Shown: positions 24,588 through 40,190 of the stretch, piece by piece | Numbering within the stretch: position 1 is the first letter of the stretch | How the letters are laid out: each line of letters starts with the position of its first letter | Source: Sodiomyces alkalinus F11 | Taxonomy: Eukaryota > Ascomycota > Sordariomycetes > Glomerellales > Plectosphaerellaceae | Reading direction: 5' to 3' | DNA length: 64,000 nucleotides | Assembly: GCF_003711515.1 (NCBI RefSeq) | Contig: NW_021167099.1 | Coordinates: 1-64,000 of the forward strand | Notes under the pieces: generated by a model | Told to the model about the DNA's origin: nothing | The model's input: only the letters and a program-made list of their open reading frames with translations | Databases searched by the model: none | Translations under genes and position numbers: made by a program

Positions 24588-26399
24588 ATGGCCGACCCTT
24601 TTGCGCCTCGCTCGATGAAGCGCAAGAACGTCAAGGGCCTCGCCTTGACCCCTGCCGCCCCTAAACCGCCTCCCACGGCCGAGACGAGTAGACACGACTT
24701 CGATCCCCACGACAAGGACGGGAACGACCACAGCGCGCAACTCGAAATCGGCATCGAGTACAAGCTGGACCTCAGGCCGGAGGACCTCGAGATCTTGAAA
24801 GAGCTTGGTTCGGGTAACGGCGGCACCGTTAGCAAGGTCAAGCATCTCCTGACGGGGACTGTCATGGCCCGAAAGGTACGAAAACGGAAATACTGAGAAC
24901 CAGCCTCTGCGGTCCTGTGCTTTCCCCTGTTGACTTTAATGTGTCTGGGCTTTGCTAGGTTATCCACGTCGAGGCCAAGAAGGAGATGCGGAAGCGCATC
25001 GTCAGGGAGTTGCAGATCATGCACGGCTGCCAGTCCGAACACATTGTCAACTTTTACGGAGCCTTCTTGAATCACAACAACGATGTGATCATGTGTATGG
25101 AGTACATGGATGTCGGGTGGGTAACTCTAACATGCGTCTTTGACTCTTTTTTTTTTCTTCCCTTTCTCTCGCTCTCTTTCGCTTCTTCAAGGCTGACTAG
25201 GTCATGTTAGGTCACTGGATCGTGTTTCCCGAGTCTTCGGTCCTATCCGAGTCGATGTGCTGGGCAAGATCGCTGAAGCTACGTTGGGTGGCTTGACGTA
25301 CCTCTACTCTAAGCATCACATCATGCATCGTGACATCAAGCCGTCCAATATCTTGGTGAACTCCAGGGGAAGCATCAAGCTCTGCGACTTTGGCGTCTCG
25401 GGAGAGCTTATCAACTCGGTCGCCGATACCTTCGTGGGCACTTCGACATACATGGCCCCCGAGCGGATCCAGGGCGAGAAGTACACCGTCAAGTCCGATG
25501 TGTGGAGCTTCGGCCTCACCATCATGGAACTGGCCATCGGCAAGTTCCCATTCGCCGCCAGCGAGCAGCTGTCGGACGGAGACGGCGCACCGGCCGGCAT
25601 TCTCGATTTGCTGCAGCAGATTGTCCACGAGCCTGCGCCAAGACTGCCCAAGAGCGATGCTTTCCCTTCCATCCTGGAAGACATGATCCAGAAGTGTCTT
25701 TGCAAGGTTCCCGACGAGCGTCCTACTCCTCAGGAGTTGTTTGTAAGTTGACTGCTTTTTCCTCTTGTTTCTGTCTGTCCTGCGCAACCACTAACAAACT
25801 CTTCCTAGGACCGGGACCCGTTCGTCCAGGCGGCCAAGAGAACGCCGGTCAACTTGAGGGAATGGGCCGTCAGCCTTATGGAGAGGGACAACCGAAAGTC
25901 ACATCTGGCGCCTCAACTCTCGCCGGCTACGCGTGAGTTGCTCAACTCCAGCGAATCCCCGACGTTTCACTTGGCCCTGGCCGACGACCGTGCCTTCGAT
26001 ACTCCCACCTCGGGGGAGATTCCTATTGCTCGTGCGGGCGTGTCACCCAGAGATGGTCATGGCCACCCGCAGAACCGCTCACCCACCAGGAATGGCGTGT
26101 CGTCAGGTCGGTCAGTGGGACCCCCGCATCCTGGCATGGGCCCAAGAATTATCACAAGCAACTCGATCCCCAAGGTCGGGGACCATCCGATGAGCGCAGG
26201 CCCGTCGAGCGGCGCCGGCGGCAGCACCTTCAGCTTACCCGTCCGACCAGCCCCGCCGGGGGGACCTTTACCGCCCCCGCCGCCTCGGAAGGAAACCCCT
26301 GATGATATGCGAAGGGAAAACAGGAGACAGGCTACATTCGGCATACCGCCCTCAAACAGGGGCTACATGGGTGATGTCTACAACGGTTCCTCCCACTGA
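24588..26399 (+). CDS. STE7: MAP kinase kinase, Ste7 type (mating/filamentation MAPK pathway)
   Basis: Four exons (24588-24875, 24959-25116, 25211-25742, 25809-26399) give 522 residues with GT-AG introns and matched phases. An N-terminal MAPK docking-type motif (KRK then LAL, residues 11-20) precedes the kinase domain. The domain has a glycine loop at 74-80, catalytic Lys96, HRDIKPSN from 188, DFG at 208-210 and the activation segment '[18 protein letters not shown]' with Ser218 and Thr222 as the likely MAPKKK targets. That segment is specific to the Ste7/Fuz7/Mst7/MEK-2 class, as against Pbs2 or Mkk1. It should phosphorylate the Fus3/Kss1-type MAPK in the cytoplasm. After the kinase domain is a proline-rich, probably disordered tail of about 170 residues with a PPPPPP run. 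It is convergent with the HAD gene. The intron-2 donor is GTGGGT, less canonical. Confidence 0.93.
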
Positions 26400-27220
26400 C
26401 TGGGTGGCATAGTAGCCGTCTCACTCTTTTGGTCTACTCGTGCCTTTGTCTCTCTTGGACGTTCCCATAAAGATGGCGACATCGTCTCGCCTTTTACATG
26501 TCCCCGCCAGTGCAATAAGCGACGCATCGGAAGACCGTTGTTACTCTTACTCCGTCAGATGGAACACACTGCAGAACGAAACCAAAGCGCCAAGTATACC
26601 CCTCCCTTTTAGTACGACAGCGAGAAAGACTCTACATGTGGCGTCCCCACGGATACCCCCTCGGCTCCTTCACCCGACAATTGCTTCCCCAGCACGAGTC
26701 TAGCGACAATTTGCGACATGGATAGTGAACCTGTGTAAGACGTCCGACGACGCAAATCTTCCACATCCACTTTGCCCTATCTGCATGCAAAGATTTCACA
26801 CGAGCCTTCCTCTTGGGTGCATACTTCAAGTCCAATTTTTTTCTTTTTCCTTTTTTCGCATTGTGGCGGCGTCTGAATTGAAAAGGATTTCACACCTCGA
26901 TCACTGTCCGTGTTTGATAGCCTGCATATATGTAAGGCAGGAGGGATCATGTATCTGGCCACCTGAGCATCAGGACTGAACATCAGTACTGAGGATCTCC
27001 TTGTGGTGTGAGCCACAACAGGTAGAGGCCGCCATCGGTTTCATTGTCGGTCCCTGCTACGTAAGGTATACAAATGTCAACGTTGTCCCTTTCGTCTCCT
27101 TCTAACTCGGTGGGGAATTCTCTCTACGTGTAGGTGAAAAGGTGAGCTTTCTCGTAGGTTCAGCTATGGGGTTTTTTTTTTTTTTTTTTTTTTTTTTTGC
27201 CTTCCTTCTGCATTCCGGGT
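26400..27220. other. Convergent 3' intergenic region
   Basis: This lies between the stops of STE7 (+) and the HAD gene (-). No gene is supported. It contains a T27 run at 27,172-27,198, on the 3' side of the HAD gene. Confidence 0.6.
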
Positions 27221-28319
27221 CTATGGATTCGTAGAGCGTCGGATCTCGAAGCCCTCTTCTAGTATCGGTATCAGTTCATCTAACCGTCGGATGACCAAGT
27301 CAGTGTGGTGATGTTCCACGAGGTGGCCGTTCACATCGTTGAGGAGCAATACGGTCGCCGCACCCGCCTTTCGCCCGGCGGTCATGTCGTCTATGGAGTC
27401 GCCGACCATGATAAGCCCACTCGCATCCGCCTCGCCCTCCTCCCCGACCTCCGTCCCATTCTCACCCCCGCCCTCCGCGGCGCCGTCCTCTCCGTTCAAC
27501 ACTATGACCTGCCCGTCATTCTGCGCACTCCCACCCGAGTTCTTCTGCCCCCGGACGAGTCCCCAACTGCTGGCGATGTGCAGGATGCCGGCCGGGTGGG
27601 GCTTGGCCGGGCGGAAATCGCGGGTGACGATGGGGGAGAAGTGGCTGTCGGGGAGGAACTTGCCGAGGAGGTGGGCGACGGGGGTGTCGAAGTTGCGGGT
27701 GCAGATGCCCTTGCGGATGCCGCGGGCGTCGAGGTACGACATGATCTCGGCCAGGCCGGGCTGGGCGACCTGGGCGGCCATGGCCTCGCGCTCGATGGCG
27801 CGGATGGTCTCCATGGCCTCCTCGCGGGCTTCTGGTGTCGGGAGGGAGTAGACATGCTCTAGGATGTCGATGGATTTGGCGATGGAAAGGGCGGCGCGCA
27901 TCTGGCTGAACATGTAGGTTTGGGGTTCACTGTGAGATGAGAGTGAGCATGAGGCCATCGGTTTCACGAAATGTATCTGCATTCATTGGTTCCATCTGGT
28001 CCTCAAGCCTCTTCTTTTTTTTTTCTTTCTGTGTTTTTTTTTTCTTTCTTTTTTTTTTTCTTTCTTTTTTTTTTTCTTTCTTTTTTTTTTTCTTTCTTTT
28101 TTTTTTGTATTTTCTTTTCGTTCGGTTTGTGTTGTTGATTCTTAAGCTCATCTGAGTTGCTCATGCGGTGTTGTCAAAACTAACTTACCACAGCGTTCCA
28201 TCGACGTCGAAAACGACGCCTTGCAGCCGAGGGGCGTCGGGTGAGGGGCTCACGCCCTGCTTGAGGGGCGCAAACCGGAGGGGCTTGGATACTGCCATGC
28301 TAAATACCAGTGTTCGCAT
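27221..28319 (-). CDS. HAD-superfamily phosphatase (phosphoglycolate phosphatase-like)
   Basis: Two exons (28189-28319 and 27221-27929) give 279 residues; the Cys44 codon is split by the intron. Motif I 'DVDGTL' is at 38-43 (nucleophile Asp38, acid Asp40), motif II Thr121 in 'CTRN', motif III Lys153 in 'RPAKPHP', and motif IV 'MVGDSIDDM' at 218-226. All catalytic residues of a Mg-dependent HAD hydrolase are present. The short helical cap and overall pattern resemble the uncharacterised fungal family that includes yeast YOR131C; the substrate is not known. A Gly/Glu-rich low-complexity insert occupies about 172-213. The start was chosen because 'MRTLVF' is followed directly by the basic N-terminal part of the family; a second Met is at residue 8. 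The 259-bp intron is filled by a T-rich tandem tract. Confidence 0.85.
28015..28108 (+). repeat. T-rich tandem tract inside HAD intron
   Basis: Repeated CTTTC plus T9-12 units of about 16 bp on the + strand, so A-rich in the transcript. It makes up over a third of the intron. Confidence 0.85.
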
Positions 28320-28972
28320 AAGGTGCGTTCTAAGAAGGGGGGGGAAGGGTATTTTTTAAGTGAACGAATGTATGAATGAAAAAAAAAAGAATAGATGAGA
28401 AGAAATCGAAGCCCGTCGAAACCCCGTTCCCTCTTGCTCACTTGCAACTTTTTTGAGTACAAGATGAGAGACACGGAGATGGGAGATGGGCCAAGAGAAC
28501 ATGAAGACAATTGTGGCTTGTCCTTGTACTACCTTAGCCACACCATGGATCGATGGCTGGCCCACATGACAGTGTGAGTACTGTATAATAAGGTATCCAC
28601 ATACCGTGTACTAAGGTAATGACGCCAGCCACCACACATGTGCTACGTACCTTAGCCAAGTCATTCACTATTCACCCAGGAGCTCCATCCCGACCTTCCC
28701 TTGCATCGACCTTCCATCTCCACTCCACCTTCTTCTACCTAAGCTTTACCTACCGGTACCTACTCCGAAGCTCAACTCAATTGTCAGATCGTTGCCCACT
28801 GTATCCGAACTCGTCCCCACGATCAACAACCTTACTTTGTAGTGTATAAACACGCGTTTAACACACTTTCTTTCCATTTGCTGTCGAATTTATTTGCTCG
28901 TTTTTCTATCTTTTCCTCGCCCGCTCTCTGTATTATCATTATCTTCGAGAATGCGAACGCCCAACCATTACC
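28320..28972. promoter_or_regulatory. Divergent promoter region, HAD gene / FUSC-type gene
   Basis: 653 bp between two divergent starts. It has several TAAGGTA/TACCTTA and GGTACC-type motifs (about 28,590-28,760) and pyrimidine-rich stretches before the + start. No TATA box is clear, and no gene is supported. Confidence 0.5.
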
Positions 28973-31900
28973 ATGGCCTCGTCGACGTCCACAACCCAGT
29001 GGCCGCCCAGGCGACCCTCCCAGCGTAGTGTACGTTGCTCCTCCGCCTGCCGTCATTCACGCGTATTCAGCGCGTCTCCAGAGTTGCCAGTTGACATGTA
29101 TGCTGTCTCTCATTGCGGTAGAAGCTTCGAAATGGCACCGTGATCATTCCGTCAACCGGAGAGCGCACCCGCCGCCACTTAACCCTCCGTCCCTCGAACC
29201 ACGGTCGCCCCGAAGATCGTCGATCCCTTTCTTTTCTTCATTCCGAGGATGGATATCCCGCTTTCGCAAGACAAATAAAAAAACTCCCTACGAAGCTCTG
29301 GACTTTCCTCAAGTCCCCGGCTGGTCGCGGTGTGCTCAAATGCAGCCTGGCCTATTTCCTCGGCAGCTTGGCCACCTATCTGCCTCCTGTGTCTGCCTTC
29401 CTTGGAAAGCCGGACGGAAAGCACGTCGTCGCAACCATTACGGTTTACTTTCATGCCAACCGCACGTGGGGGTCAATGCTCGAGGCCGTCATCATCGCAG
29501 TCTGCGCCATTGCTTACGCCCAAAGCTTGTCCATCATCGCCATGGGCTTGTCTCTGCTTGGTGCCGAGACGGGATTCAAGACCCTCTCCCACATCGCGGT
29601 ACTCGTCCTCTGCATCGGCTTTGGTCTAGGCTTTGTGGGATGGGTCAAGGCCAAGATGGACAACCCGCTGGTGAACGTCGGTTGCACCCTAGCCTCGATC
29701 TCTATCATTGCTACCATCACCAAAGAGGAAGCCATCCATGATGGCTATCTTTCCTGGGTGAAGATTGTGCAGATCTTCAAGATCCTTGTCATGGGAGTTA
29801 GCATTGCCACCCTGGTGAACCTGCTTGTTTGGAGGACCTCTGCCCGGGCCAACTTGCGGAGCACCTTTAACTCGGCCACCTTGTCGCTCGGCGATATGCT
29901 CGCTACCATCTCGCGAGCCTTTTTGAACGGTACAGAGGAGGAGCTTTTGTCCCCGGACTACACTCGTATGCGGGAGGACTACAGGACCGCTTACACTAAG
30001 ATGTCGAAGAACCTGGGGGAGGCCAAGCTGGAACATTACTTGCTGGGCCGTGAGGCCATCTATCACCTGGATCGGGAAGTCGTCAGGTCCTTCGAAGTCC
30101 TGACACATGCCTTGGGAGGCCTTAGGAGTGCCGCCGAAACGCAATTCGCACTCCTCAAGGAGCTGCCCCAGGAAGCGCCGACGGGTCAGACGTCGCCCGG
30201 ACCGAACCTCTTCTCGCCCACGCTGGCCAGGTCCTCTTCCTGGCAATCTAGGACCTCCTGGGACCGAGTCGGGACGCTAGCTGCCATCGACGAGTCGGAG
30301 GAGACCGAGCCGGAGTTTGCCCCCGCATATCTCGGCCAGCCCATCAAGCTGCGCTCGCCATCTGATATATTTGAACTCTTCATCGCGCGATTGGGTCCGT
30401 CAATGAAGTCTTTAGCGTATACTCTCAGCGAGATCTTGAGGACGCCTACCTTCGGGCCCCCGCCGACATACGAAATCACGGTCAACGAGCACTTCCGACG
30501 CAGCCTCCAGGATGCTCTGACCATCTACAACGAGACGAGGACGAGAGCCCTGCGTGAGATCTACAAAGCCATCGAGCTCGACAGGTCCAGGTCGGAGAGT
30601 ATCCAGGCGGACATCGAGGAGGTGGCAGCGGCCTGTGGGCATTTTAGTTTCAGCCTTCAGAACGTGGCCGAGTACATTGACGCCCATCTGGTCGTCTTGG
30701 AGGACTTGAAGTTTGCTCGAGCCACCAGCGGCCGCCGCTGGAACTGGCTGAAATTCTGGCAACTGTGGGCAAACAGACGGAGGAGGGTCAAGCCCGACGG
30801 CGACCCGGACCGGGAGGCGCTGCTTCCACAAGAACCTGGTCCAGACGCGCCGGTGAGGCGAATGAAGAAATCGGGTATGCCGAGAGGCCTTCCCGCCGAA
30901 ATCGTGCATCAGAGAGACAGCTGGCATGCGGCTCCCCATGCCAGTTCCATTGTGAGGACCATCTCTCAAGCATCGCTTAAGGTGTTGAGGTTTCTGTCTC
31001 GGGACGACAGTATGTTATACCCCGTCACTTTGTCTGTAAAAAAGAATTCCCTTATTTTTCTGACAATGTCTAGTACGATTCGGCATCAAAATCGGCGTTG
31101 GTGCCATGATATGGGGTGCATTTGCATTCCTCCCCGCCACGCGCCCAATTTACAAGCATTGGAGAGGCGAATGGGGTCTGCTCTCCTACATGATCGTCAC
31201 GAACATGACTATGGGAGCAGCAAACACCACCGGCTACACCAGATTCCTCGCCACACTGGTCGGCGGTAGTTGTGCTCTGGCCACGTGGGCCGTCTGCGAA
31301 GCAAATGCCGTCGCGCTGGCCTTCTTCGGATGGGTGATGAGCGTCGGCAGTTTTTACGTCATGCTCGTTCGGGGGAAAGCCCCCCTTGGCCGTACGACAC
31401 TGTTGGCATGGAACGTCACTGTCCTCTACGCCTACTCATTGACCCAGCAGGTGGACGATGACGATGATGACGAGGGCGGCACGACTCCGATCATGTTTGA
31501 CATTGTCTATCATCGAGTTCTCATGGTGAATCTGGGTATTTTCGCCGGTATTATGATGTGCCGGCTCATCTGGCCCATCTCGGGCAGACTCAAGTTCAAG
31601 GAGGGTCTCGCCGTTCTCTACCTGCAGCTGGGTCTCATCTGGAGGCGAGGCCCGCTGGCTATACTACTAAAGAGCGACAACACAGAATCGTACATGAAAG
31701 CCGGAGAAGAGAAGGCCCTTCAGCGATACGGTAAGCTAATACGGATCTTTTCTTTCCCTGCGGGCTTTGACCGTGTTTTTGCTGATTTGTTTTTCTTTTT
31801 TTTTTTCTTTTTCTTGCCCACACAGCCCTCAAGCTCGATGCCCTCCGTAAATCGGCCAAAGCCGAGTTCGAGCTCCGTGGCCCATTCCCAGACGCCTCTT

Positions 31901-32451
31901 GCGCCCGTATCATGCAGTCAACTCAAAAGATTCTCGACGGATTCCACGCCATGAGGCTGGTGACTTCGAAGCGCGGCAACCTTTCGCCGGGCGAGCGTGC
32001 CCTGCTCGTACACACGGCCCCCGAGCGCGCTCAGATTTGCGACCGTATCTGCCACGTCTTCCAGGTCCTCGCCAGCTCCGTCATGCTCGAGTACCCGCTC
32101 ACCGATGCGGTTCCTTCGGTGGGGAATAATAAGGATAGGCTGCTGGGCAAGATTCACCGGTTTCGAAAGGAGCACCAGCGCCGGCTAAGTGGCACCGATG
32201 AGGAGGGGACGAACCAGCGGGAGAATTCGAACGGGGATGCGCAGGGAAATAGAGACGGGAAGGCGAGCAAAGATGCGCCGACCCGTCCGCAGTTGCAGGA
32301 CATCGATGTGGTGGTCGAAGAGCAGGATTACGCGCTGCTTTATGCGTATATCCTCGTCACGACGCAGGTTGCGCAGGAGCTCCGTGTGGTGCAGAAGGAG
32401 GTGGAGGGGCTCTACGGCGTGCTCGATGAACATGCCATGTTGTTGCGTTGA
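28973..32451 (+). CDS. FUSC/ArAE-type membrane protein (Bre4-like, DUF2421/DUF2422)
   Basis: Proposed exons 28973-29029, 29122-31009, 31074-31730 and 31826-32451 give 1,075 residues in continuous phase. The architecture is two membrane blocks with about 5-6 helices each: residues about 60-255 ('LKCSLAYFLGSLATYLPP', then 'TVYFHANRTWGSMLEAVI') and about 650-850 ('GLLSYMIVTNMTMG', 'LATLVGGSCALATWAV'). They are separated and followed by long cytosolic helical regions, as in the ArAE_2_N/ArAE_2 families. Yeast Bre4 is linked to brefeldin A sensitivity and vacuole shape; transport of aromatic acids is only suggested for this superfamily. The first exon is inferred: the main frame lacks an upstream ATG, but a strong ACCATGG at 28,973 plus a GTACGT donor restores it. 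An acidic DDDDDDE run lies near residue 765. Confidence 0.85.
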
Positions 32452-32882
32452 GGTTTTCTTTCTGCCCTATACTCGTGGCAGCAGGTGGGCGTTTTGGGGT
32501 TGTCGGATCAACGGTAACTATAAAACGTTTTTCGAACTTGGGACTGGCGGATCTGGGCTGGGCTGGGCAGTGCCCCTTTTTTTCCGGCGTAGAGACGGGA
32601 CTGGGCGGCATGTAAGAGACAGCGACAGCGACTTTGTGTCCGTACGTGGATACACAATAATTAGACGCTTCATGACATATATTATCATACCGGCCGAGTT
32701 TGTTCATCAAGCTATAAACATAATGATTGCATTTGTTTGTCCTCGCGGAACTGTCATAAACACCCGTAATGCATTCCATGCTATATGATAGGTGTCCTCC
32801 CCTCCAACGCCTCACGCCCCGACGAATCCTGAAAAGAGGTAGCCAAGCCCGTCGCGTTTTAGCCAAGCAGACCCCTTCCGCC
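32452..32882. other. Convergent 3' intergenic region
   Basis: This lies between the stops of the FUSC-type gene (+) and DPB2 (-). I see no gene; it probably holds both 3' UTRs. Confidence 0.6.
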
Positions 32883-35436
32883 TCAGAAGGAAATCTCCCT
32901 GATCGTTCCCACTTTGCCCATCTCATACTCAACCCAGCGGCCGACCCGCGTGCGACCCGGGACGAGCACGCCCGACGGGTTCATGACGTGGCACCCCTCG
33001 TAGGTGACGCAGAAGGGCGGCGCGGAGGTATCGACGAGAACCATGGCCGTGGGGAGCGGGTACAGATGCAGGGCGCTGGCGTAGTCCCAGTGTACGGGCC
33101 GGGTAGCGTTGCGGAAGGGGGCTAGGTAGCCCTGGTCTAGGAGGGTCTTGACGAGCTTGCGGGCCGTGTGGAGGTCTTGCGGGACCTGGGGGACTGGTGG
33201 TGGTGCAGACTTGGTCGCGGGGTCGGAAGATTCCGCGTCCAGGTCCATGGCGTCTTCTTGTTCGGCGGTGGCGTTTTCGTTTTCGTTTCCGTTTCCGTTT
33301 GCATTATCCTTGTCGTCGTGGGGAGGTTGCGCGGCGGAGGGCGATGATGAGGACTTTAGCCGTACGGCGGTGCGTCGTAGACGGGCGGCGAGGTCGTCGC
33401 GGAAGAGGAGGATCTCATGGTTGGGGCCGAAGAGAGTGATCCGGCTGGGGTTGGACGTCCAGATGGCCTCGCCCTCCGCCGGTTTCCCCTGGCCCTCTGG
33501 CGCGTCGCGGGCGGCCTCGGCGTTGGCGGCGGCAAACGTGCGGCGGATGCGCGAGGTGAAGAGGTCCGGGGCGGGTTTACGGGGCAGCGGGACGGCCGCA
33601 CCGCCGCCGAAGGACGAGACCCACGCGTCGTTGTCGCCGGGGACGAAGACGAAAGTCGCGCTCCGCAAAAGAGTGGGGAAGTCGGCGAGGGTGCTGGCCA
33701 GGGCGTCGAAGACCTCCTTGTATTCGATACTGCCGCCGGCGCCTGCGGCCCCGGGGCCCCGCGCTAGGACGGCGTGCTGTGTGAAGTTGCCGGCGAGGAC
33801 GAAGGATATCGGGGTCTGGCCTTCGGGCTCGGCAGCGTAGAGGGCGAGGATCTTGCGAAGGGCTTGCAGGGTACGGGGCTGATCGAGGTTGAGTTCGCCG
33901 AGGATGACGACGCGGCCACGGCCCGGGGTGTGGGTGTGGGTGTCGTCGGCCGAGCGCCGGGGCAGGAGTCGCTGCTCCAGCTTGCGCATCCGGGACCCGA
34001 CGGCGCGCTCGCTACCTACTCCGAGGAAGTCGATCCAGCCGAAGCCACCTCCTATGGTGCTATCTTGGCCTCCGTCGGGTCCGTTCACGCCGAGAGTGAT
34101 GCGGCGCTTTTCGCAGGGCGGCTGGCCCAGGAAGAAGGCCTGAAACCGTCCGCCAAGGGTGCCGCCGACTCCACTACTACCGCTGAGGCCCTTGCCGACA
34201 GATTCCTCTTCCTCTTCGTAGACGCCATCCACGAGGACAATCATACCGGGGGCGAACCAGGCCGAGTCGTCGGGAATGGCTACCGCTTGCGAGATGTCGA
34301 GAGCAATGGTCCCTGTGAGATCGCTGATGGCCAGACCGCCTGTGGGGAGCACGACCAGCATGCCGAGGAGCATATGATGGCTGCCATGACGGCCTAGCAG
34401 GTTAGCTATGGGGGTGATCTTGTGGCTCTGTTGATTGGATGACGATCGACGCAATGTAGGCGCCCTGATGCTAGCAACGGTGGAGACCTGGAAGGCTTCG
34501 TTTCGTAGGAGGCGTTGGTGGATGACATTATATCTGTTTCGGAAGAGAGCCGTCTTGTGTGATGCTGATGGGAGGAGAGACGGTTTGGCGGTTTCCCTGG
34601 TTTGCTCGATCATTTGCCATTTGTCAGTTTCAGTCGCAGAATCTTTCCTTCCTCAAAGGTGAGAGAGTCCGCTAAAGTCCGCTAACACACCTCTCAAAAT
34701 GCTTCTTCGCAACATTGTAGGATAACCGGGGCTGCTCGAAAGCTCCCACGACCTTCAGCCATTTCCTGGGGTCTAGAAGGGCCTCGTCCTCGTCCACCAC
34801 GTCGGCACCCACATCAAGGCCTGACATTCCGAAGCTCTGCTGGGACTCTTCCCTCGTCAACGCGGCGTTCGGTCGCAATCCCATGCGGGTGGTAGAAAAG
34901 CCGGCCTCTTCTTCGGCGGCCAGGGACAGCGTGCTGTCCTGCCTGCTGAGACCCCTCCCGCCACTGATGATCTTACCCCCGCTCATATTGCCCTCCAGAG
35001 TCTTGAGAATCTCCTTGAGCTCCTTGTTTGCGCCGTCGACAATGACACCTCCATTGCGAGCCTTCCAGGACCTGGCTGCCTCTTCTAGTACTTTCTCGGC
35101 CAACCCTTCCTCGCGCCATCCTGAGCCACAATGACGGCCTATAAAGGTAGCAAGCTCCTGTAGCGCCGACGAGGTGAGGGTCAGGCCGTGTTTCTTCGTA
35201 AAGGTACGGAAGGCAAGGGGTCGGAGAGTCGCTGGCGGTAGGATGATGGGGAGTATTGCATGTTTCGTCGGAGCAGTAACCTTGAAGGGTTTCAGCGGGT
35301 GGACAGGGGTCCCAAAGGCGGGTGAGGACGAGGGAATGGCAGATGAAGAGGGGGCGGGAGTTTTCGAGTTGCCGCCGAAGATGTGGGCGATGGTGGTCTT
35401 TCGCTTGGGAAATATGGCCGGCGGCGGGAGATCCAT
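32883..35436 (-). CDS. DPB2: DNA polymerase epsilon subunit B (Dpb2)
   Basis: Two exons (34691-35436, 32883-34596) give 819 residues; the 94-bp intron has a GTGTGT donor and a CTGAC branch site before its CAG. The N-terminal part carries the Dpb2 helical domain ('FTKKHGLTLTSSALQELATF', from about residue 80). An OB fold follows ('HGSHHMLLGMLVVLPTGGLA'), then the calcineurin-like phosphoesterase fold typical of replicative polymerase B subunits, with inactive motifs 'VVILGELNLD', 'FVLAGNF' and 'FVPGDNDAW'. The conserved end 'TYEGCHVMNPSG' is present. It is the essential second-largest subunit of the leading-strand polymerase and contacts the GINS/CMG helicase. An Asn/Glu/Asp-rich linker (about residues 680-715) interrupts the C-terminal domain. 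It is divergent from the next gene, with a 522-bp gap. Confidence 0.93.
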
Positions 35437-35958
35437 GATGGGTTATGGGTTGGCTGCCCTGGCTTGGTGGTATATCGGTGAATGGTATTGAGTGCCATCC
35501 AAGCTGAAGGCTGTAACTTCAAGAGAGATGCGAACACATGGGGAGGGTTTGTGGGGGTTGGCTTGGCAGTTGAGTTCTGCAACACCGGATGTCGATAGTT
35601 GCTGTCCAGGGTCCAGGTCGAGGTCGAGGGTTGAAGGTTGAGAGAGGATTTCGCCGTTGGATGTCGTTTAATTGAATCGCGTCAAATGGGCTCTGAGCGC
35701 GTCTGAGGTACGTGCTTCGCGACTAGCGATAAGATAGGATAAGAAGTATGCAGGTAGAGGTACCTACATGTAATTAAGTACCCTGGTATCTTATTCGGAA
35801 TTGCAGCAAGGTACCGGTAATTAATTATTAGACCTACAGTTTTGTCGCATTTCCTCCCCGGCAGCTCCAAAAGCTTGAAGTTCTTGTTTCTTCTTCACAC
35901 CAACCCGACAACACAAATCGACAAGTTCTCTAAAACAGCAAGGGTACTTCGAACGGCC
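35437..35958. promoter_or_regulatory. Divergent promoter region, DPB2 / mitochondrial-type gene
   Basis: The region contains a cluster of GGTACC/AGGTACC and TAATTA motifs at about 35,700-35,835 and an AT-rich core. No gene is supported. Confidence 0.5.
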
Positions 35959-36944
35959 ATGTTAGCAACGACGATTCGAATCGCTCCACGGTATAGAGGC
36001 ACATTTCCCTTCTTACGGACTGTCTCTACTCTCGCATCCAATCCTCGCATTGTCAGTACCTCCCATGAAATGTACCCGAGAACACCCATACACCATACAC
36101 CATCCGCCCATCCGCCCACACGCCCACACGCCCACACCCGCGCCTCTGGGGTTTTATCAAGCCTTGTCGAGATCCATTGAGCTCCCCATAGACTTCACAG
36201 CGAACGGCTAACCCCTCCGATGTGGCGCGACAGAAAGTCTTCCCTGCAGACTCATCGCGAGCGTCTTTCCTCCTGAGCTACCTCGACACGCAGCCTCCAA
36301 ACCACAGGTTAGCCATCGGGTTTTCGACCAAAGACCCACCGACACCGCAGTCTTTCAACGAGAACCAGACTTTCTTATCCATCCTCTACGATGTCCTTGC
36401 CGAGTATGCGCCAAAGGATAAGGATCTGATCGCCCAAGCCAGAGCCTTTGCGGGACCCGGCGGAGCCAATCTGGGCTCGGGAGGCATGTTCTTCCCGCAG
36501 CAGAGCAAGAGACGGTCTAGCAAGTCTACGTCGGCGAAGCAAGGAGGAGGGGGCGGCGCTGGGGGTAGCGGAGCCGGCGGAGCCAGCGGTCAAGGAGGGG
36601 CCGGCGGTGGTGGTCACGCCGGCTATGTCCATCTCAGTGACGCGAGAAATCCACCAGACTTTGGGCGGATCGCGTGGCCAGAGGATATCCTGGGCAGCGT
36701 CGAGGTCGACCAACAAGGCAACATCGTGGGCAAGCTCCAGCCCAGTGGCACATATCGCATCATCACGAATGAGGGAATGTAAGTCCAAAAGACAAAATGA
36801 CAACAAGATGCCCTGGGAATCTGCCAATGCGCCAGGCGAATGGAGATAGGCTAACGAAACCCCAGTCTCGGGCTCAGCCCTTACTTGACAGAGAGACTTG
36901 TCGAGAGGCTCAAGGAAGAGGAGAAGAGGGACAGATCCAGTTGA
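35959..36944 (+). CDS. Conserved-looking fungal protein, probable mitochondrial presequence, function unknown
   Basis: Three exons (35959-36051, 36201-36778, 36866-36944) give 249 residues in phase, the second intron with a CTAAC branch site. The N-terminal about 30 residues are rich in Arg, Ser and Thr without acids ('MLATTIRIAPRYRGTFPFLR'), as in a mitochondrial targeting peptide. A globular-looking part follows (about 35-105). Next comes a Gly-rich linker (about 140-160), then a compact C-terminal part 'GYVHLSDARNPPDFGRIAWP', 'EDILGSVEVD' and 'PSGTYRIITNEG', ending in a charged helix (LVERLKEEEKR). The pattern suggests a conserved family with a disordered insert, but I cannot name it or give a role. 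Confidence 0.8.

Positions 36945-40190
<3,246 letters not shown>

Noticed and set aside
24462..25787. Long minus-strand ORFs opposite STE7 (up to 202 codons)
   Set aside because: They are shadows of GC-rich kinase exons, with no recognisable protein features and no continuity across the STE7 introns.
27305..27862. Plus-strand ORF of 185 codons opposite the HAD gene
   Set aside because: It is antisense to a clear HAD phosphatase with all four motifs; the Val/Gly/Ala-rich translation is a codon-bias shadow.
33148..34397. Plus-strand ORFs of 116-230 codons opposite DPB2
   Set aside because: They lie within the conserved Dpb2 coding sequence on the other strand and have low-complexity translations.
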